A DNA stretch of 64,000 bases from Paenibacillus sp. BK033 (GTDB lineage Bacteria; Bacillota; Bacilli; Paenibacillales; Paenibacillaceae): positions 159,975 through 223,974 of the forward strand of contig NZ_SLVP01000003.1 of assembly GCF_004345425.1 (NCBI RefSeq), written 5' to 3'. The notes beneath the pieces are model-generated. The model searched no databases. It was not told where the DNA came from and worked only from the letters and a program-made list of their open reading frames with translations. Made by a program: the position numbers and the translations under genes. Shown in pieces: positions 16,874 to 26,344 of this stretch; position 1 is the first letter of the stretch; each line of letters opens with the position of its first letter.

Positions 16874-17347
16874 TTACAGCGAAACCATGGACTGCAGCAA
16901 AGAATATAATTCAGGCAAGCCTTTATCCAATCTTGCGGGCCGCCATTTCTCGTTTACCCAGACATGCTTTGTTCCGCCGGCTACCAGCCGCTCCCCCGGA
17001 AGATCCTCGTACCGCTCTGCAATCGCAGGATGAAATTGATCCAGACTCACCTTGCGGATTTCCGATTCAAAAGAAAGACGCACAGGCGAAAAATCCGATA
17101 TACGCGTACAAATCAGCACCGTATCGTCGTATCGGGCCGGAAGCTCGTACTGGCACTGAAGATCCACAACCGGAAGCAGCAGGCCTTGCTGCTCGATGGT
17201 TTTGTAGTCATATCCCGCTGAACGAATCAGCTCGGTACGGCCAATTTCAAACCAGGTTATGTAATTGGCATGAAAAACAACCCCCATTTGATCCGTTTCC
17301 TGATAACGAACGCGCAGAGGATGAAGGAACCATTGTTGTGACGTCAT
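16874..17347 (-). CDS. Hot-dog fold acyl-CoA thioesterase (YbgC/FadM type)
   Basis: 157 residues with the 4-hydroxybenzoyl-CoA thioesterase signature RVRYQETDQMGVVFHANYI, whose aspartate is catalytic, followed by the hot-dog helix ITWFEIGRTELIRSAG. It probably hydrolyses acyl-CoA thioesters in the cytoplasm; the exact chain length is unknown. A thioesterase gene next to pyk is common in Paenibacillus. It starts at ATG 17347 with a run of G as RBS, 179 bases after pyk and beyond the pyk terminator. Confidence 0.88.
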   Translation of the reverse strand: MTSQQWFLHPLRVRYQETDQMGVVFHANYITWFEIGRTELIRSAGYDYKTIEQQGLLLPVVDLQCQYELPARYDDTVLICTRISDFSPVRLSFESEIRKVSLDQFHPAIAERYEDLPGERLVAGGTKHVWVNEKWRPARLDKGLPELYSLLQSMVSL

Positions 17348-17457
17348 GATGAAGCCCCCCCTATATTATTACGAACTTGAGGTCGAAAAAATTAGCTTTG
17401 TTTACAAAACGCAAACATAAATCGAGCATATGTATATACCTCTGTATGTGAAACAAA

Positions 17458-17484
17458 AGCGACGGTGAATGGCTCACCCTCGCT
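17458..17484 (-). terminator. Terminator after pyk
   Basis: An 11-bp stem with one mismatch (AGCGACGGTGA / TCACCCTCGCT) and a 5-base loop is followed on the minus strand by TTTTGTTT. It lies 43 bases past the pyk stop. Confidence 0.8.
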
Positions 17485-17526
17485 TCTGTTCTTCTCTGAT
17501 TCCAAAGAGAAATATGAAATTCGTTA

Positions 17527-19281
17527 TTACAGGACTTTAGCTTGTCCGGAGTATACAACGCCAGTCTCGCCGTAGACCGTTACTTCCGTACCGTCCATCA
17601 GCAGTTCCGTTGCATTCGAGATGCCCAGAATAACCGGAATACCCAGGTTAATGCCGCATACGGCTGCATGGCTTGTAATACCGCCTTGCTCTGTAATAAC
17701 AGCTGCCGCTTTTTCGAAAGCAGGCATATATTCTTTATCCGTCGATACCGTAACCAGGATCGAACCGGACGTTACGCGCGCGTTTGCTTCTTCGGGCGTG
17801 CGCGCAACCACGATGCGGCCGGTAGCCGTTTGGCTGCCGATGCCTTGGCCTTGAGCCAGAAGCTCGCCAACATGGTGGATCTTAATCAGGTTGGTTGTGC
17901 CTGCGCGGCCAACCGGAACACCTGCCGTAATAACGATTGTATCGCCAAGGCTGATCAAGCCCGTGCTTCGCGCGCCATCAACCGCGTTCTCGAACATGGC
18001 GTCCGTTGTTTCCGCGATTTCGCCAAGAACCGGTTTAACGCCCCAGATCAGAGCCAGACGTCGCATCACCTTCTCATCGTTTGTTACCGCGATGATTGGC
18101 GCTTTCGGACGGTATTTGGATACCATGCGAGCTGTGAAGCCGCTTTGCGTCGAAGTCACGATTGCAGCAGCGTTCAGGTCCAGAGCGGATACGGCAACCG
18201 CCTGGCTGATTGCTTCCGTAACGGAAGTTTGTTGAGCGTTCGCTTGCTTCGTGAAGATTTCACGGTATTCCAGAGCCGCTTCCGCACGCTCGGCAATACG
18301 GGACATCGTTGTTACCGCTTCAACCGGGTATTTGCCGGCAGCCGTTTCGCCGGAGAGCATGATGGCGTCCGTGCCGTCGAAGATCGCGTTCGCCACGTCG
18401 CTTGCTTCCGCGCGTGTAGGACGCGGGTTGCGCTGCATCGAATCCAGCATTTGAGTAGCCGTGATGACCGGTTTGCCGGCACGGTTACATTTTTCGATCA
18501 TTGTTTTTTGTACCAGCGGTACTTCTTCGGCCGGGATCTCCACGCCAAGGTCGCCGCGGGCAACCATCAGGCCGTCGGAAACTTCCAGAATCTCGTCGAG
18601 ATTGTCAACGCCTTGTTGGTTCTCGATTTTGGAGATGATCTGGATGTGGCTTGCATTATGACGCTCAAGCAGCTCGCGAATTTCAAGCACGTCGCTTGCT
18701 TTACGAACGAACGATGCCGCCACGAAGTCGATGCCCATTTCGATACCGAAGATGATATCGTTAGCGTCTTTTTCGGTGATGCCCGGAAGGGAAATCGCAA
18801 CGCCAGGGACGTTAACGCCTTTTTTGCTCTTGATTTGACCGCTGTTGTTGATGCGGCAAATAATTTCAGTGCCTTGCACTTCTTCGACCGTCAGGCCGAT
18901 CAAGCCGTCATCGATCAGAATCGTCGAGCCTACGGAAACATCGTTAGGCAGGTTGTTGTAAGTGATAGGCACACGATGAATGTCGCCCAGAATCTCTTCC
19001 GTTGTAAGCGCAACGCGTTCGCCCGCCACGAGCTCGATCGGCTCTTCCTTCAGCTTGCCGAGACGAATCTCCGGCCCTTTCGTGTCGAGCAGAATCGCTA
19101 CGTTAGTTCCAAGCTCTTTGTTTGCGATACCGATGTTTTTGATCCGGTTGCCATGCTCTTCAAAGTCGCCGTGGGAGAAGTTCAGACGGGCAACGTTCAT
19201 ACCCGCTTTAATCAGTTTCTTCGTGTTTTCCAACGATTCGCTGGAAGGTCCAATCGTACATACAATCTTAGCTTTACGCAT
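17527..19281 (-). CDS. pyk: Pyruvate kinase with C-terminal PEP-utilising-like domain
   Basis: Last enzyme of glycolysis, 584 residues. The catalytic barrel is shown by [12 protein letters not shown] at the N-terminus, [10 protein letters not shown], the ISKIENQQG lysine site and [11 protein letters not shown], with ATQMLDSM and [16 protein letters not shown] following. After the allosteric C domain comes the extra C-terminal sequence of about 110 residues found in Bacillus and Geobacillus, with the PEP-synthase-like motif [19 protein letters not shown]. It follows accA by 90 bases. In B. subtilis pfkA stands between accA and pyk; it is absent here. Confidence 0.97.
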   Translation of the reverse strand: MRKAKIVCTIGPSSESLENTKKLIKAGMNVARLNFSHGDFEEHGNRIKNIGIANKELGTNVAILLDTKGPEIRLGKLKEEPIELVAGERVALTTEEILGDIHRVPITYNNLPNDVSVGSTILIDDGLIGLTVEEVQGTEIICRINNSGQIKSKKGVNVPGVAISLPGITEKDANDIIFGIEMGIDFVAASFVRKASDVLEIRELLERHNASHIQIISKIENQQGVDNLDEILEVSDGLMVARGDLGVEIPAEEVPLVQKTMIEKCNRAGKPVITATQMLDSMQRNPRPTRAEASDVANAIFDGTDAIMLSGETAAGKYPVEAVTTMSRIAERAEAALEYREIFTKQANAQQTSVTEAISQAVAVSALDLNAAAIVTSTQSGFTARMVSKYRPKAPIIAVTNDEKVMRRLALIWGVKPVLGEIAETTDAMFENAVDGARSTGLISLGDTIVITAGVPVGRAGTTNLIKIHHVGELLAQGQGIGSQTATGRIVVARTPEEANARVTSGSILVTVSTDKEYMPAFEKAAAVITEQGGITSHAAVCGINLGIPVILGISNATELLMDGTEVTVYGETGVVYSGQAKVL

Positions 19282-19371
19282 CTTTAAGTATCCTCCGTTT
19301 AGTGCCTGCTATAGTCATTATAGTCAATAATCGAAATCTTGAGCCGCAGCTTGTACGACAGCTTGAAAATT

Positions 19372-20409
19372 TTATGCCTTTGCCGGTTCCGTCATTGCGG
19401 GGGCTTCAGCCTCTTGCGGGGCTTGCGCAGCTTCCTGCGCTGCAGCTTCCGCCACTTGGAACTCGCCAATCTTGCGGAATTTATGGTAACGGTCTTCAAT
19501 GAGTTGCTCGGGTGTCATCGGCAGAAGTTCCACCAAATGCTTCCACAATTTCTCCTTCAGCCGTTCCGCCGTGAACGCCAAATCGCGATGCGCGCCGCCT
19601 TGCGGCTCTTCTATGATGTCCTCGATCACTTCGAACTCGAGCAAATCTTTCGCCGTAATTTTCATCGCTTCAGCCGCAATATCCGCCTTGGATGCATCCT
19701 TCCACAGAATGGAAGCCGCGCCGTTAGGGGAAATTGCGGAGTAAATTGCATTCTCCAGCATCAGTACCCGGTTGCCTACGCCGAGGGCCAACGCCCCGCC
19801 GCTGCCGCCTTCACCGATAACGATGCAGACGATTGGCACGCCAAATCCGGCCATTTCTCTTAAGTTGCGGGCAATCGCTTCCGATTGGCCACGCTCCTCG
19901 GCCGTGTTGCCTGGGTAAGCGCCCTTGGTATCGATAAAAGTAACGATCGGGCGTTTGAATTTGTTTGCTTGCTGCATAAGGCGCAGCGCTTTCCGGAATC
20001 CTTCCGGATGGGGACTGCCAAAGAAACGGGCAATATTATCCTTCGTATCCTTGCCGCGCTGATGGCCGATTACCGTTACCGGCAGACCGTTCAGCTTGGC
20101 CAGACCGCCGACGATCGCCAGATCGTCCGCGAACAAACGGTCGCCATGGAGCTCGATAAAGTCCGTGAAGACCGCCTGAATGAAATCAAGCGAGGTCGGA
20201 CGCTGGTGAAGACGCGCAATGTGCATCTTCTGCGCCGGGGTCATTTCGTTGTACAGCTCTTCTTCCATTTGCTTGCACTTCTCTTCAAGACGCGCTATCT
20301 CTTCTGAAAAGTCCATGCCGTTGCTCTCAGCCAGCGTCTTCAGCGTTGCGATCTTCTCTCGCAAATCGCTAATGGGCTTCTCGAACGGAAGCATCTGTTC
20401 AGCCGCCAT
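19372..20409 (-). CDS. accA: Acetyl-CoA carboxylase carboxyltransferase subunit alpha
   Basis: Partner of AccD in transfer of carboxyl from biotin to acetyl-CoA, giving malonyl-CoA. Seen: an N-terminal coiled coil (residues 10-55), [35 protein letters not shown], and the oxyanion region [18 protein letters not shown]. The 345 residues include an unusual C-terminal tail of about 25 residues rich in Ala, Glu and Pro. The start overlaps accD by 11 bases, which fits equimolar translation of the two subunits. Confidence 0.96.
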   Translation of the reverse strand: MAAEQMLPFEKPISDLREKIATLKTLAESNGMDFSEEIARLEEKCKQMEEELYNEMTPAQKMHIARLHQRPTSLDFIQAVFTDFIELHGDRLFADDLAIVGGLAKLNGLPVTVIGHQRGKDTKDNIARFFGSPHPEGFRKALRLMQQANKFKRPIVTFIDTKGAYPGNTAEERGQSEAIARNLREMAGFGVPIVCIVIGEGGSGGALALGVGNRVLMLENAIYSAISPNGAASILWKDASKADIAAEAMKITAKDLLEFEVIEDIIEEPQGGAHRDLAFTAERLKEKLWKHLVELLPMTPEQLIEDRYHKFRKIGEFQVAEAAAQEAAQAPQEAEAPAMTEPAKA

Positions 20410-21271
20410 GGGATAATCCCTCCCTTACGGTATGCATATCCAGCAGCTTGCCAAGCGTTGACTTCATATCCTTGCGGTGAACAACCAAGTCCAGCTGTCC
20501 ATGCTGCATGTTGAACTCCGCCGTCTGGAAGTTGTCCGGCAGCTTCTGGCGAATCGTCTGTTCGATTACGATACGGCCCGCAAAACCCACAAGCGCGCCG
20601 GGCTCGGCCAAATTGTAGTCGCCAAGACTCGCAAAGCTGGCGGAAACCCCGCCCATCGTAGGATCCGTAAACACCGAAATGAACAAGCCGCCAGCCCCTT
20701 GAAACATGGAAAGAGCGGCGCTTGTCTTCGCCATTTGCATTAAGCTGAGTATACTTTCCTGCATGCGGGCACCGCCCGATGTCGAGAAAATAAGAAGGGG
20801 CAGCTTCTTCTCATGCGCCGCTTCGATTGCTCTTGTTATTTTCTCGCCTACGACAGATCCCATGCTTCCGCTGAAAAAGTCAAAGCTCATGACCGCAACG
20901 ACAACCGGATGGCCGTTAATGGCGCCTTCGCCCGTCACAACGGCTTCGCGCAGATTCGGATTCTTCTGCCGCTGCTGCTCGAGCTTCCCTTTGTACCCGG
21001 GGAATTCGAGCGGATCGACAGATTCCATATCCGCGTCGTATTCATACAAACGCCCGTCATCAAGCGTCATTCCAATCCGTTCCCAAGCGCTCAGACGGTA
21101 ATGATGCCCGCACGACGAGCATACCTTCAAGTTCTTATCCAATTCTTTGCTGTACTGAATGGTGCCGCATTTGGAGCACTTATTCATTAGACCTTCCGGT
21201 ATGTCGCGTTTAGGCCGCTCAGAAGGGATGGTCGCATACTTCTTCTTTGAAAATAAGTCCTTAATTTGCAA
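20399..21271 (-). CDS. accD: Acetyl-CoA carboxylase carboxyltransferase subunit beta
   Basis: Beta subunit with a four-cysteine zinc ribbon near residue 30 (CSKCGTIQ...CSSCGHHYR) and the crotonase-like core ([29 protein letters not shown] in two parts, [24 protein letters not shown]). TTG at 21271 is the likely start: GAGAGGTG lies 7 bases upstream and the protein then begins LQIKDLF, the usual N-terminus. An upstream TTG at 21295 has no RBS. It is followed by the overlapping accA. Confidence 0.95.
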   Translation of the reverse strand: MQIKDLFSKKKYATIPSERPKRDIPEGLMNKCSKCGTIQYSKELDKNLKVCSSCGHHYRLSAWERIGMTLDDGRLYEYDADMESVDPLEFPGYKGKLEQQRQKNPNLREAVVTGEGAINGHPVVVAVMSFDFFSGSMGSVVGEKITRAIEAAHEKKLPLLIFSTSGGARMQESILSLMQMAKTSAALSMFQGAGGLFISVFTDPTMGGVSASFASLGDYNLAEPGALVGFAGRIVIEQTIRQKLPDNFQTAEFNMQHGQLDLVVHRKDMKSTLGKLLDMHTVREGLSHGG

Positions 21272-21307
21272 TGTGTGACACCTCTCAAGGCGCAATAGTA
21301 TAAGGTA

Positions 21308-21496
21308 TTACGGCTGCATGATGGAGTTAAATACTTCCTGTACCTCCTCCAACTCACCCGAAGGAACCAAAATCTCATATTGCTGTTTAGACAGATTAAC
21401 TGGACGGACTTTTACGAGAAAGCCTTCTTCCGTAAGCCGCTTCTTGATGTTGTCCGCGATTCTAGCGGTTGGAGCGATGTAAATGACCGTCCACAT
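21308..21496 (-). CDS. Small conserved-looking protein upstream of accD
   Basis: 62 residues, beginning MWTVIYIAPTARIADNIKK, with an alternating beta-alpha-beta pattern that suggests a small ferredoxin-like or ACT-like fold. No catalytic residues stand out. The start ATG 21496 is set by AGGAGGT 6-7 bases upstream; the longer frame to 21538 is less likely. It precedes accD by 36 bases on the same strand, so it may share the accDA transcript. The function is unknown. Confidence 0.7.
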   Translation of the reverse strand: MWTVIYIAPTARIADNIKKRLTEEGFLVKVRPVNLSKQQYEILVPSGELEEVQEVFNSIMQP

Positions 21497-21592
21497 TATG
21501 GTACCTCCTGAAAACTTTGCCCACAGCAAAGTTCGCATCTTCTAACAAGTCAATCCCGTTAAAGGCCATATGATGTCATAATGATACCACAG

Positions 21593-22087
21593 TCATGGCG
21601 AATCGGGCAAATGGTATCGGATGGCTTTTGGGTCCTGATGCGCGATCCTTGCTGATGCCGCCGCCGCCAGTCCTGCAACAAGATCATCGAGAAACACGTG
21701 AATTTTCTCGCCTTTCAGATTCAGCTGACGAATAATGCCGGGCTTTACTTTATCCAAATATCCGAAGCTCGTCAAGCCAATCATCCCATAAACATTCGTT
21801 ATTCCTAGTGCCAAAGTCTCATCCACGCCGTACAGAGACTCGTCGGTTTCCATGATGGCCTGCAAAGGTTCCGGCAGCAAACGGCGTTCGGCCAGCTCGT
21901 CAAGAGCGATTCCCGTATACAGCACATATTGCACTTCGCGCTTTTCCAGTACGGCTCTTACGCTCTCTTCGCATTCGGCCACGGTTAAATCCGCATTGTA
22001 AGGACGCTGCAGCGTATATACAATTTCCGCAATATCGTCCACGCTTACTCCACGCTTTTGCAACCACTTTTCGATTCCGGACGTCAT
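21593..22087 (-). CDS. pgpA: Phosphatidylglycerophosphatase A family protein (YutG-like)
   Basis: About 164 residues. The C-terminal KIHVFLDDLVAGLAAAASAR motif and the GITNVYGMIGLTSFGYLDK helix match the YutG/PgpA family of low-GC Gram-positives, which removes phosphate from phosphatidylglycerophosphate. The N-terminal third (WLQKRGVSVDDIAEIVYTLQ) is the extension seen in YutG-type members. GGGAGGG spaced 6 bases from ATG 22087 sets the start; ATG 22093 abuts the RBS and is unlikely. It sits between dnaE and the accD block. Confidence 0.82.
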   Translation of the reverse strand: MTSGIEKWLQKRGVSVDDIAEIVYTLQRPYNADLTVAECEESVRAVLEKREVQYVLYTGIALDELAERRLLPEPLQAIMETDESLYGVDETLALGITNVYGMIGLTSFGYLDKVKPGIIRQLNLKGEKIHVFLDDLVAGLAAAASARIAHQDPKAIRYHLPDSP

Positions 22088-22214
22088 GTCCATCCCTCCC
22101 GCATATGCTTGTACGTTTTCATGCAACGTAAGCCGGGAAAAAGCAGCGGCAGCAGCCGCTTAATCCCACTTGTAACATTAAATGTATGCGGGAGGTAATA
22201 GAGTTGTGCATAAA

Positions 22215-25200
22215 TTATCTGACAATTACGGCTCCTTGCCCAAGAAGCTGCTCAATGGCGCTGAATAATTGCGGAGAAGGCTTTGTCCGGTACGTTTCGC
22301 TTAGAGCAAGCGAGCGCTGCTCCCGTTCATAGAACAGTACCGTATCCAGTTGGCCGTGGTGGTCGGCCAGCAGCTTTTTCAGCTGCTCCAGCACATCCGG
22401 ATGCTCGCGCGCGGCGGTAATCTTGATATAGACGCGCTGACGCTTCTTCTCGGCAGGCGGATTCGCGCGCTCGGCAGGCTCCGCCGGCTTTGCGGGCTGC
22501 GGTTTCCGGGCTGCGGAGGCCGCTTGTGCAGCCGGCGCCTGCCGGACTGCGGCGGCTTGCCCTTGCCCTTGCCCTTGCCCTTGCCCTTGCCCTTGCGGCG
22601 GATAACCGCCGCCTGCCGGCCTCGAAGCGCGGGAGGCCGCTTGCTTCCGCATCCGCCCCACATGCTCGGCCAATTGCTCCCCGTCGGCCGACCCTTCCTG
22701 AAACGGCATAACATCCTCGATGATCAGCTTGAAGTCTTCGTCCTGATGCTGGACGGTAGCGTGAATAATCGCGAGGCCGCCCTTCACGAGACGATCCCCG
22801 CAGCGCTTCCATACAGCCGGGAATACGACGCCCTCAGCACGCATGACTCTGTCCTCTACTTCAATAAAGCCCATCGCATTTCCTTTTTTATTTGTAAACG
22901 GTTTAAGGGAAACCACTCTCGCCCCGATAACGGCAGAGGCCCCTTCCGCCGCTTCCCCCAGCTCCGCGAGCCGATCCAGGCCAAGCGGCTCAAGCTGCTC
23001 CTCCACCGCGTCAAGCGGATGGCCGGACAGGTACAAGCCAAGCAGCTCGCGTTCCAGCTCCAGCTGCTCACCCGTTGAATACGGCCTAATATCCGGCAGC
23101 TCGACATCCCAGTTCTGCACCTCGTCAAAGCCGAACAGCTCGATCTGCAGCTCTTCCCTCTCCTTGCGCCATTTCAGCGCCGCTTCCACGGTCTCTTCCA
23201 GGGCGGCAAGCTGCTGCGCGCGGTGGCCGGGCAGCGACTCCATCGCCCCGGCTTGGATTAGCGACTCCAACACGCGCTTGTTGACGACGCGCAGATCGAC
23301 GCGTCGGCATAGATCAAGCAGACTGTCAAACGGCCGCTCGCGGCGCTCCTTCTCCAAGGCCTCGATGGCCTGGGTACCGACATTTTTGACGGCGGCAAGC
23401 CCAAACCTGACGGCTCCTTCAACCGGCGTAAACGTAACGCCGCTTTCATTCACGTCGGGAGGCAGCACCTCAATGCCCATCCGTCTGCATTCGTCCACGT
23501 ATTCGGCGGTTTTCCGCTGATTGCCGGTAACGGAAGCAAGCATCGACGCCATAAACGGAATCGGATAATGAGCCTTCAGCCATGCCGTCTGAAAGGCAAG
23601 CACGCCGTACGCCGCGGCATGGGCGCGCGGGAAGCCGTAGTCCGCAAACCGGACGATCATATCGTAAACCAGATTGGCGTCCTCGCTGGTATAGCCTTCG
23701 CTTACGCTGCCTTTCACGAAATGCGCGCGCTGCTCGTCGAGCACCTCCCGCTTCTTCTTCGATACGGCGCGGCGCAGCAAATCCGCTTCGCCAAGGGAGA
23801 AGCCGGCCATGGCTGACGCAATCTGCATGATCTGCTCCTGATACACAATAATGCCGTAGGTATCCGACAGAATGGGCTCAAGAGAGGGATGCGGATATTT
23901 GACCGGCGCAAGCCCATGCTTGCCCTTAATGTAATTCGGAATAAATTCCATCGGACCCGGACGGTATAAAGCAAGCACCGATACGATATCCTCGAATTCG
24001 CTGGGCTTCATCTCCTTCAATACGCGTCTGACCCCGGACGACTCCAGCTGGAAAATGCCCATCGTCTCGCCGCGCCCGAGCATCTCGTAGGTGGCCGGAT
24101 CATTGTCCGGCACTGCGCGGAAATCAATCTCCCTGCCGTACAATCCTTTCACCCAAACGAGCGAACGCTCCAGAATGGATAACGTTCTCAGGCCGAGGAA
24201 GTCCATTTTCAATAGGCCAACCGCCTCGAGATGCTCCATCGAATACTGCGTAAGCGCCGTCCGCTCGCTTCCCGCCTGCAGCGGGACGTAATCGGTTAAG
24301 GGCCCGCCGGAGATAACGACGCCGGCCGCATGGGTAGAGGCGTGGCGCGGCATGCCCTCCACCTTCAGCGCCATCTTGATCATGGCATCGGTCCTCGGCT
24401 GACGTTCGCAGGCTTCGCGCAGCGCGTCGCTGACCCGAAGAGCTTCCTCAAGCGTAATATGAAGCTGGTTCGGAATCATCTTCGCCGCCCGGTCCACCTC
24501 CGCGAACGGCACGTTCATCGCGCGCCCAACGTCTCTGACGGCTGCTTTGGCAGCCATCGTGCCAAAGGTAATGATCTGCGCCACGTGCTCATCGCCGTAT
24601 TTGGCCGAGACGTAAGCGATCACCTCATCGCGGCGCTCGTCGTTAAAGTCGATATCAATATCCGGCATCGTAATCCGTTCCGGATTCAGGAAGCGCTCGA
24701 AGAGCAGCTTGTACTTCAGCGGATCCACGTCGGTAATCCGGAGCACGTAAGCAACCAGGCTACCCGCTGACGAGCCCCGTCCCGGACCGGTCCGGATGCC
24801 CTGCTCATGGGCAAAGCGGACAAAATCCCATACGATCAGAAAATAGTCGCTGAAGCCCATATTTTCGATAACGGACAGCTCGTAAGCAAGCCTTGCTTCG
24901 GCCCGTTCCCGGAATGCAGGATCCTCCGCCCATTGCGGCAGCCCCGCATAACGGGTGGCTAAGCCGCTTCTGCAAAGCTCGGACAAATACGCCGACGAAG
25001 TCATGCCGTCCGGTACCGGACGGAAGACCGGCAGCGCTGCCCGCCCAAACGTCAGCTCCAGCGAGCATTTGTCCGCGATTTCGGCTGTATGGCGAATCGC
25101 TTCCGGGACATGGCGGAACAAGAGCTCCATCTCTTCCCCGCTCTTCATATACAGCTGATCGGTCCCCATCTTCATCCGGTCCGTATCGTCCACCGACTTG

Positions 25201-25889
25201 CCTGTTCCGATGCAAATCAGAACATCCTGCACGGCGGCATCCTCCGGCGTCAAATAATGAACATCGTTGGTAGCCGCAAGCTTAATGCCCGTTTCCCGCG
25301 CCAATTCGATCATGGCTGCCGCCACTTTTTTCTGATCCAGCATGCCGTGATCCTGAAGCTCCAGGTAGAAATCGTCTCCGAAAATCCGTTTGTACCGCAA
25401 TGCGGCCGATAGCGCCTCCTCCCGGCGGTCGTGAAGCAGATGCTGCGAGATTTCCCCGTGCAGACAGGAGCTTAGGCAGACCAGACCTTCCGAATGAGCC
25501 TCCAGGACCTCCGGGTCGATGCGAGGTTTATAGTGAAAGCCTTCCAGGTGGCCAATCGAGACCAGCTTCATCAGATTGCGGTAGCCGGTCTCGTTTTTGG
25601 CTAACAGAATTAAATGATAGATCGGATTATCCTTGCGCGTTCCCTTCTCGAAACGGGATCCCGCCGTAAAATACATTTCGCAGCCGATAATCGGCTTGAT
25701 GCCCTGTGCCAGGCATGCTCTATAAAAAGGAATAGCTCCGTACATGACACCGTGATCGGTAAGGGCAAGCGCCTTCATTCCCAGCCCGGCAGCCCTTGCC
25801 GCCAAGTCGCGGATCCGGGCTGCGCCGTCAAGCAAGCTATATTCGCTATGCACGTGCAAATGCACAAACGAGGAATCTATGTTGTTCAT
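22215..25889 (-). CDS. dnaE: DNA polymerase III subunit alpha (DnaE type)
   Basis: Replicative polymerase of 1224 residues. N-terminal PHP domain (HLHVHSEYSLLDGAARI), polymerase core with GPGRGSSAGSLVAYVL and the catalytic PDIDIDFNDERRDEVI (three aspartates), fingers (YRPGPMEFIPNYIKGKHG), tandem helix-hairpin-helix near residue 840, and an OB domain near 990-1080. A Gln/Gly, then Ala/Pro-rich linker (about 1095-1150) separates the OB fold from a C-terminal domain, and the linker contains a hexanucleotide repeat. In B. subtilis DnaE works with PolC to extend primers. The start is ATG 25889 with GAGGGTG upstream. Confidence 0.97.
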   Translation of the reverse strand: MNNIDSSFVHLHVHSEYSLLDGAARIRDLAARAAGLGMKALALTDHGVMYGAIPFYRACLAQGIKPIIGCEMYFTAGSRFEKGTRKDNPIYHLILLAKNETGYRNLMKLVSIGHLEGFHYKPRIDPEVLEAHSEGLVCLSSCLHGEISQHLLHDRREEALSAALRYKRIFGDDFYLELQDHGMLDQKKVAAAMIELARETGIKLAATNDVHYLTPEDAAVQDVLICIGTGKSVDDTDRMKMGTDQLYMKSGEEMELLFRHVPEAIRHTAEIADKCSLELTFGRAALPVFRPVPDGMTSSAYLSELCRSGLATRYAGLPQWAEDPAFRERAEARLAYELSVIENMGFSDYFLIVWDFVRFAHEQGIRTGPGRGSSAGSLVAYVLRITDVDPLKYKLLFERFLNPERITMPDIDIDFNDERRDEVIAYVSAKYGDEHVAQIITFGTMAAKAAVRDVGRAMNVPFAEVDRAAKMIPNQLHITLEEALRVSDALREACERQPRTDAMIKMALKVEGMPRHASTHAAGVVISGGPLTDYVPLQAGSERTALTQYSMEHLEAVGLLKMDFLGLRTLSILERSLVWVKGLYGREIDFRAVPDNDPATYEMLGRGETMGIFQLESSGVRRVLKEMKPSEFEDIVSVLALYRPGPMEFIPNYIKGKHGLAPVKYPHPSLEPILSDTYGIIVYQEQIMQIASAMAGFSLGEADLLRRAVSKKKREVLDEQRAHFVKGSVSEGYTSEDANLVYDMIVRFADYGFPRAHAAAYGVLAFQTAWLKAHYPIPFMASMLASVTGNQRKTAEYVDECRRMGIEVLPPDVNESGVTFTPVEGAVRFGLAAVKNVGTQAIEALEKERRERPFDSLLDLCRRVDLRVVNKRVLESLIQAGAMESLPGHRAQQLAALEETVEAALKWRKEREELQIELFGFDEVQNWDVELPDIRPYSTGEQLELERELLGLYLSGHPLDAVEEQLEPLGLDRLAELGEAAEGASAVIGARVVSLKPFTNKKGNAMGFIEVEDRVMRAEGVVFPAVWKRCGDRLVKGGLAIIHATVQHQDEDFKLIIEDVMPFQEGSADGEQLAEHVGRMRKQAASRASRPAGGGYPPQGQGQGQGQGQGQAAAVRQAPAAQAASAARKPQPAKPAEPAERANPPAEKKRQRVYIKITAAREHPDVLEQLKKLLADHHGQLDTVLFYEREQRSLALSETYRTKPSPQLFSAIEQLLGQGAVIVR
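22557..22596. repeat. In-frame hexanucleotide repeat in dnaE
   Basis: Six perfect copies of TTGCCC (plus a partial one) encode alternating Gln-Gly on the minus strand within the flexible linker of DnaE. The unit is two codons, so slippage would change linker length without a frameshift. Confidence 0.95.
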
Positions 25890-25930
25890 CCGCTGGCACC
25901 CTCTTTCGAGTTCTTATTCCTTCTATTTTA

Positions 25931-25960
25931 TCATAATAGACCGCACATAGCCCATAGAAT
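25931..25960 (+). promoter_or_regulatory. Sigma-E-type promoter of ytrHI
   Basis: -35 TCATAATA (25931-25938), a 14-base spacer and -10 CATAGAAT (25953-25960) closely match the mother-cell sigma-E consensus (GTCATATT, 14 bases, CATACAAT). It lies about 55 bases upstream of the ytrH start. Transcription of ytrHI by sigma E is established in B. subtilis. Confidence 0.75.
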
Positions 25961-26014
25961 GGTAGTAAGGCAGCCGGACAGGCTGGACTTTGCGCTAAAA
26001 GGCAGGTGTGCGTT

Positions 26015-26341
26015 GTGAACGTCATATTATCAAAGGCCGGGCTAGATTTTTTTATCGCCTTTGGCGTTGTTGTCGGAGGATCCATGCTGGCCGGAATCGG
26101 CTCGGTTTTTCTGCTGCTCCCGCCTACTTCCATGATGCTGAGCACGGCCGGGAATCTTAAAATTTGGGCGATTGTCGCGGCCGTCGGAGGATCTATCGAT
26201 CCGATGCGCGTAATAGAAAGTAATATCGTGGAAGGGCATTTGTCGCCTGCCGTCCTTCAGGTTGCTTATATCGCCATCGCTTTTCTCGGAGCCCATATGG
26301 GAACCGAGTTTGTCAAGCTCATTTGCAAAGGGGCGGCTTGA
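26015..26341 (+). CDS. ytrH: Sporulation membrane protein YtrH
   Basis: About 108 residues with two or three membrane segments (FFIAFGVVVGGSMLAGIGSV, then WAIVAAVGGSIDPMRVIESN and VAYIAIAFLGAHMGTEFVK). Sequence and position, divergent from dnaE and just before ytrI, match YtrH, which is needed for efficient sporulation in B. subtilis. GTG 26015 is chosen because AAAGGCAGGTG precedes it at good spacing; an upstream GTG at 26006 overlaps that site. A sigma-E promoter candidate lies upstream. Confidence 0.9.
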   Translation: MNVILSKAGLDFFIAFGVVVGGSMLAGIGSVFLLLPPTSMMLSTAGNLKIWAIVAAVGGSIDPMRVIESNIVEGHLSPAVLQVAYIAIAFLGAHMGTEFVKLICKGAA

Positions 26342-26344
26342 CGC

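Noticed and set aside
17542..19287. 581-codon open frame on the plus strand opposite pyk
   Set aside because: It is an antisense frame of a highly biased gene. The translation is rich in Arg, His, Cys and Asn with no domain, while the minus strand encodes an unmistakable pyruvate kinase.
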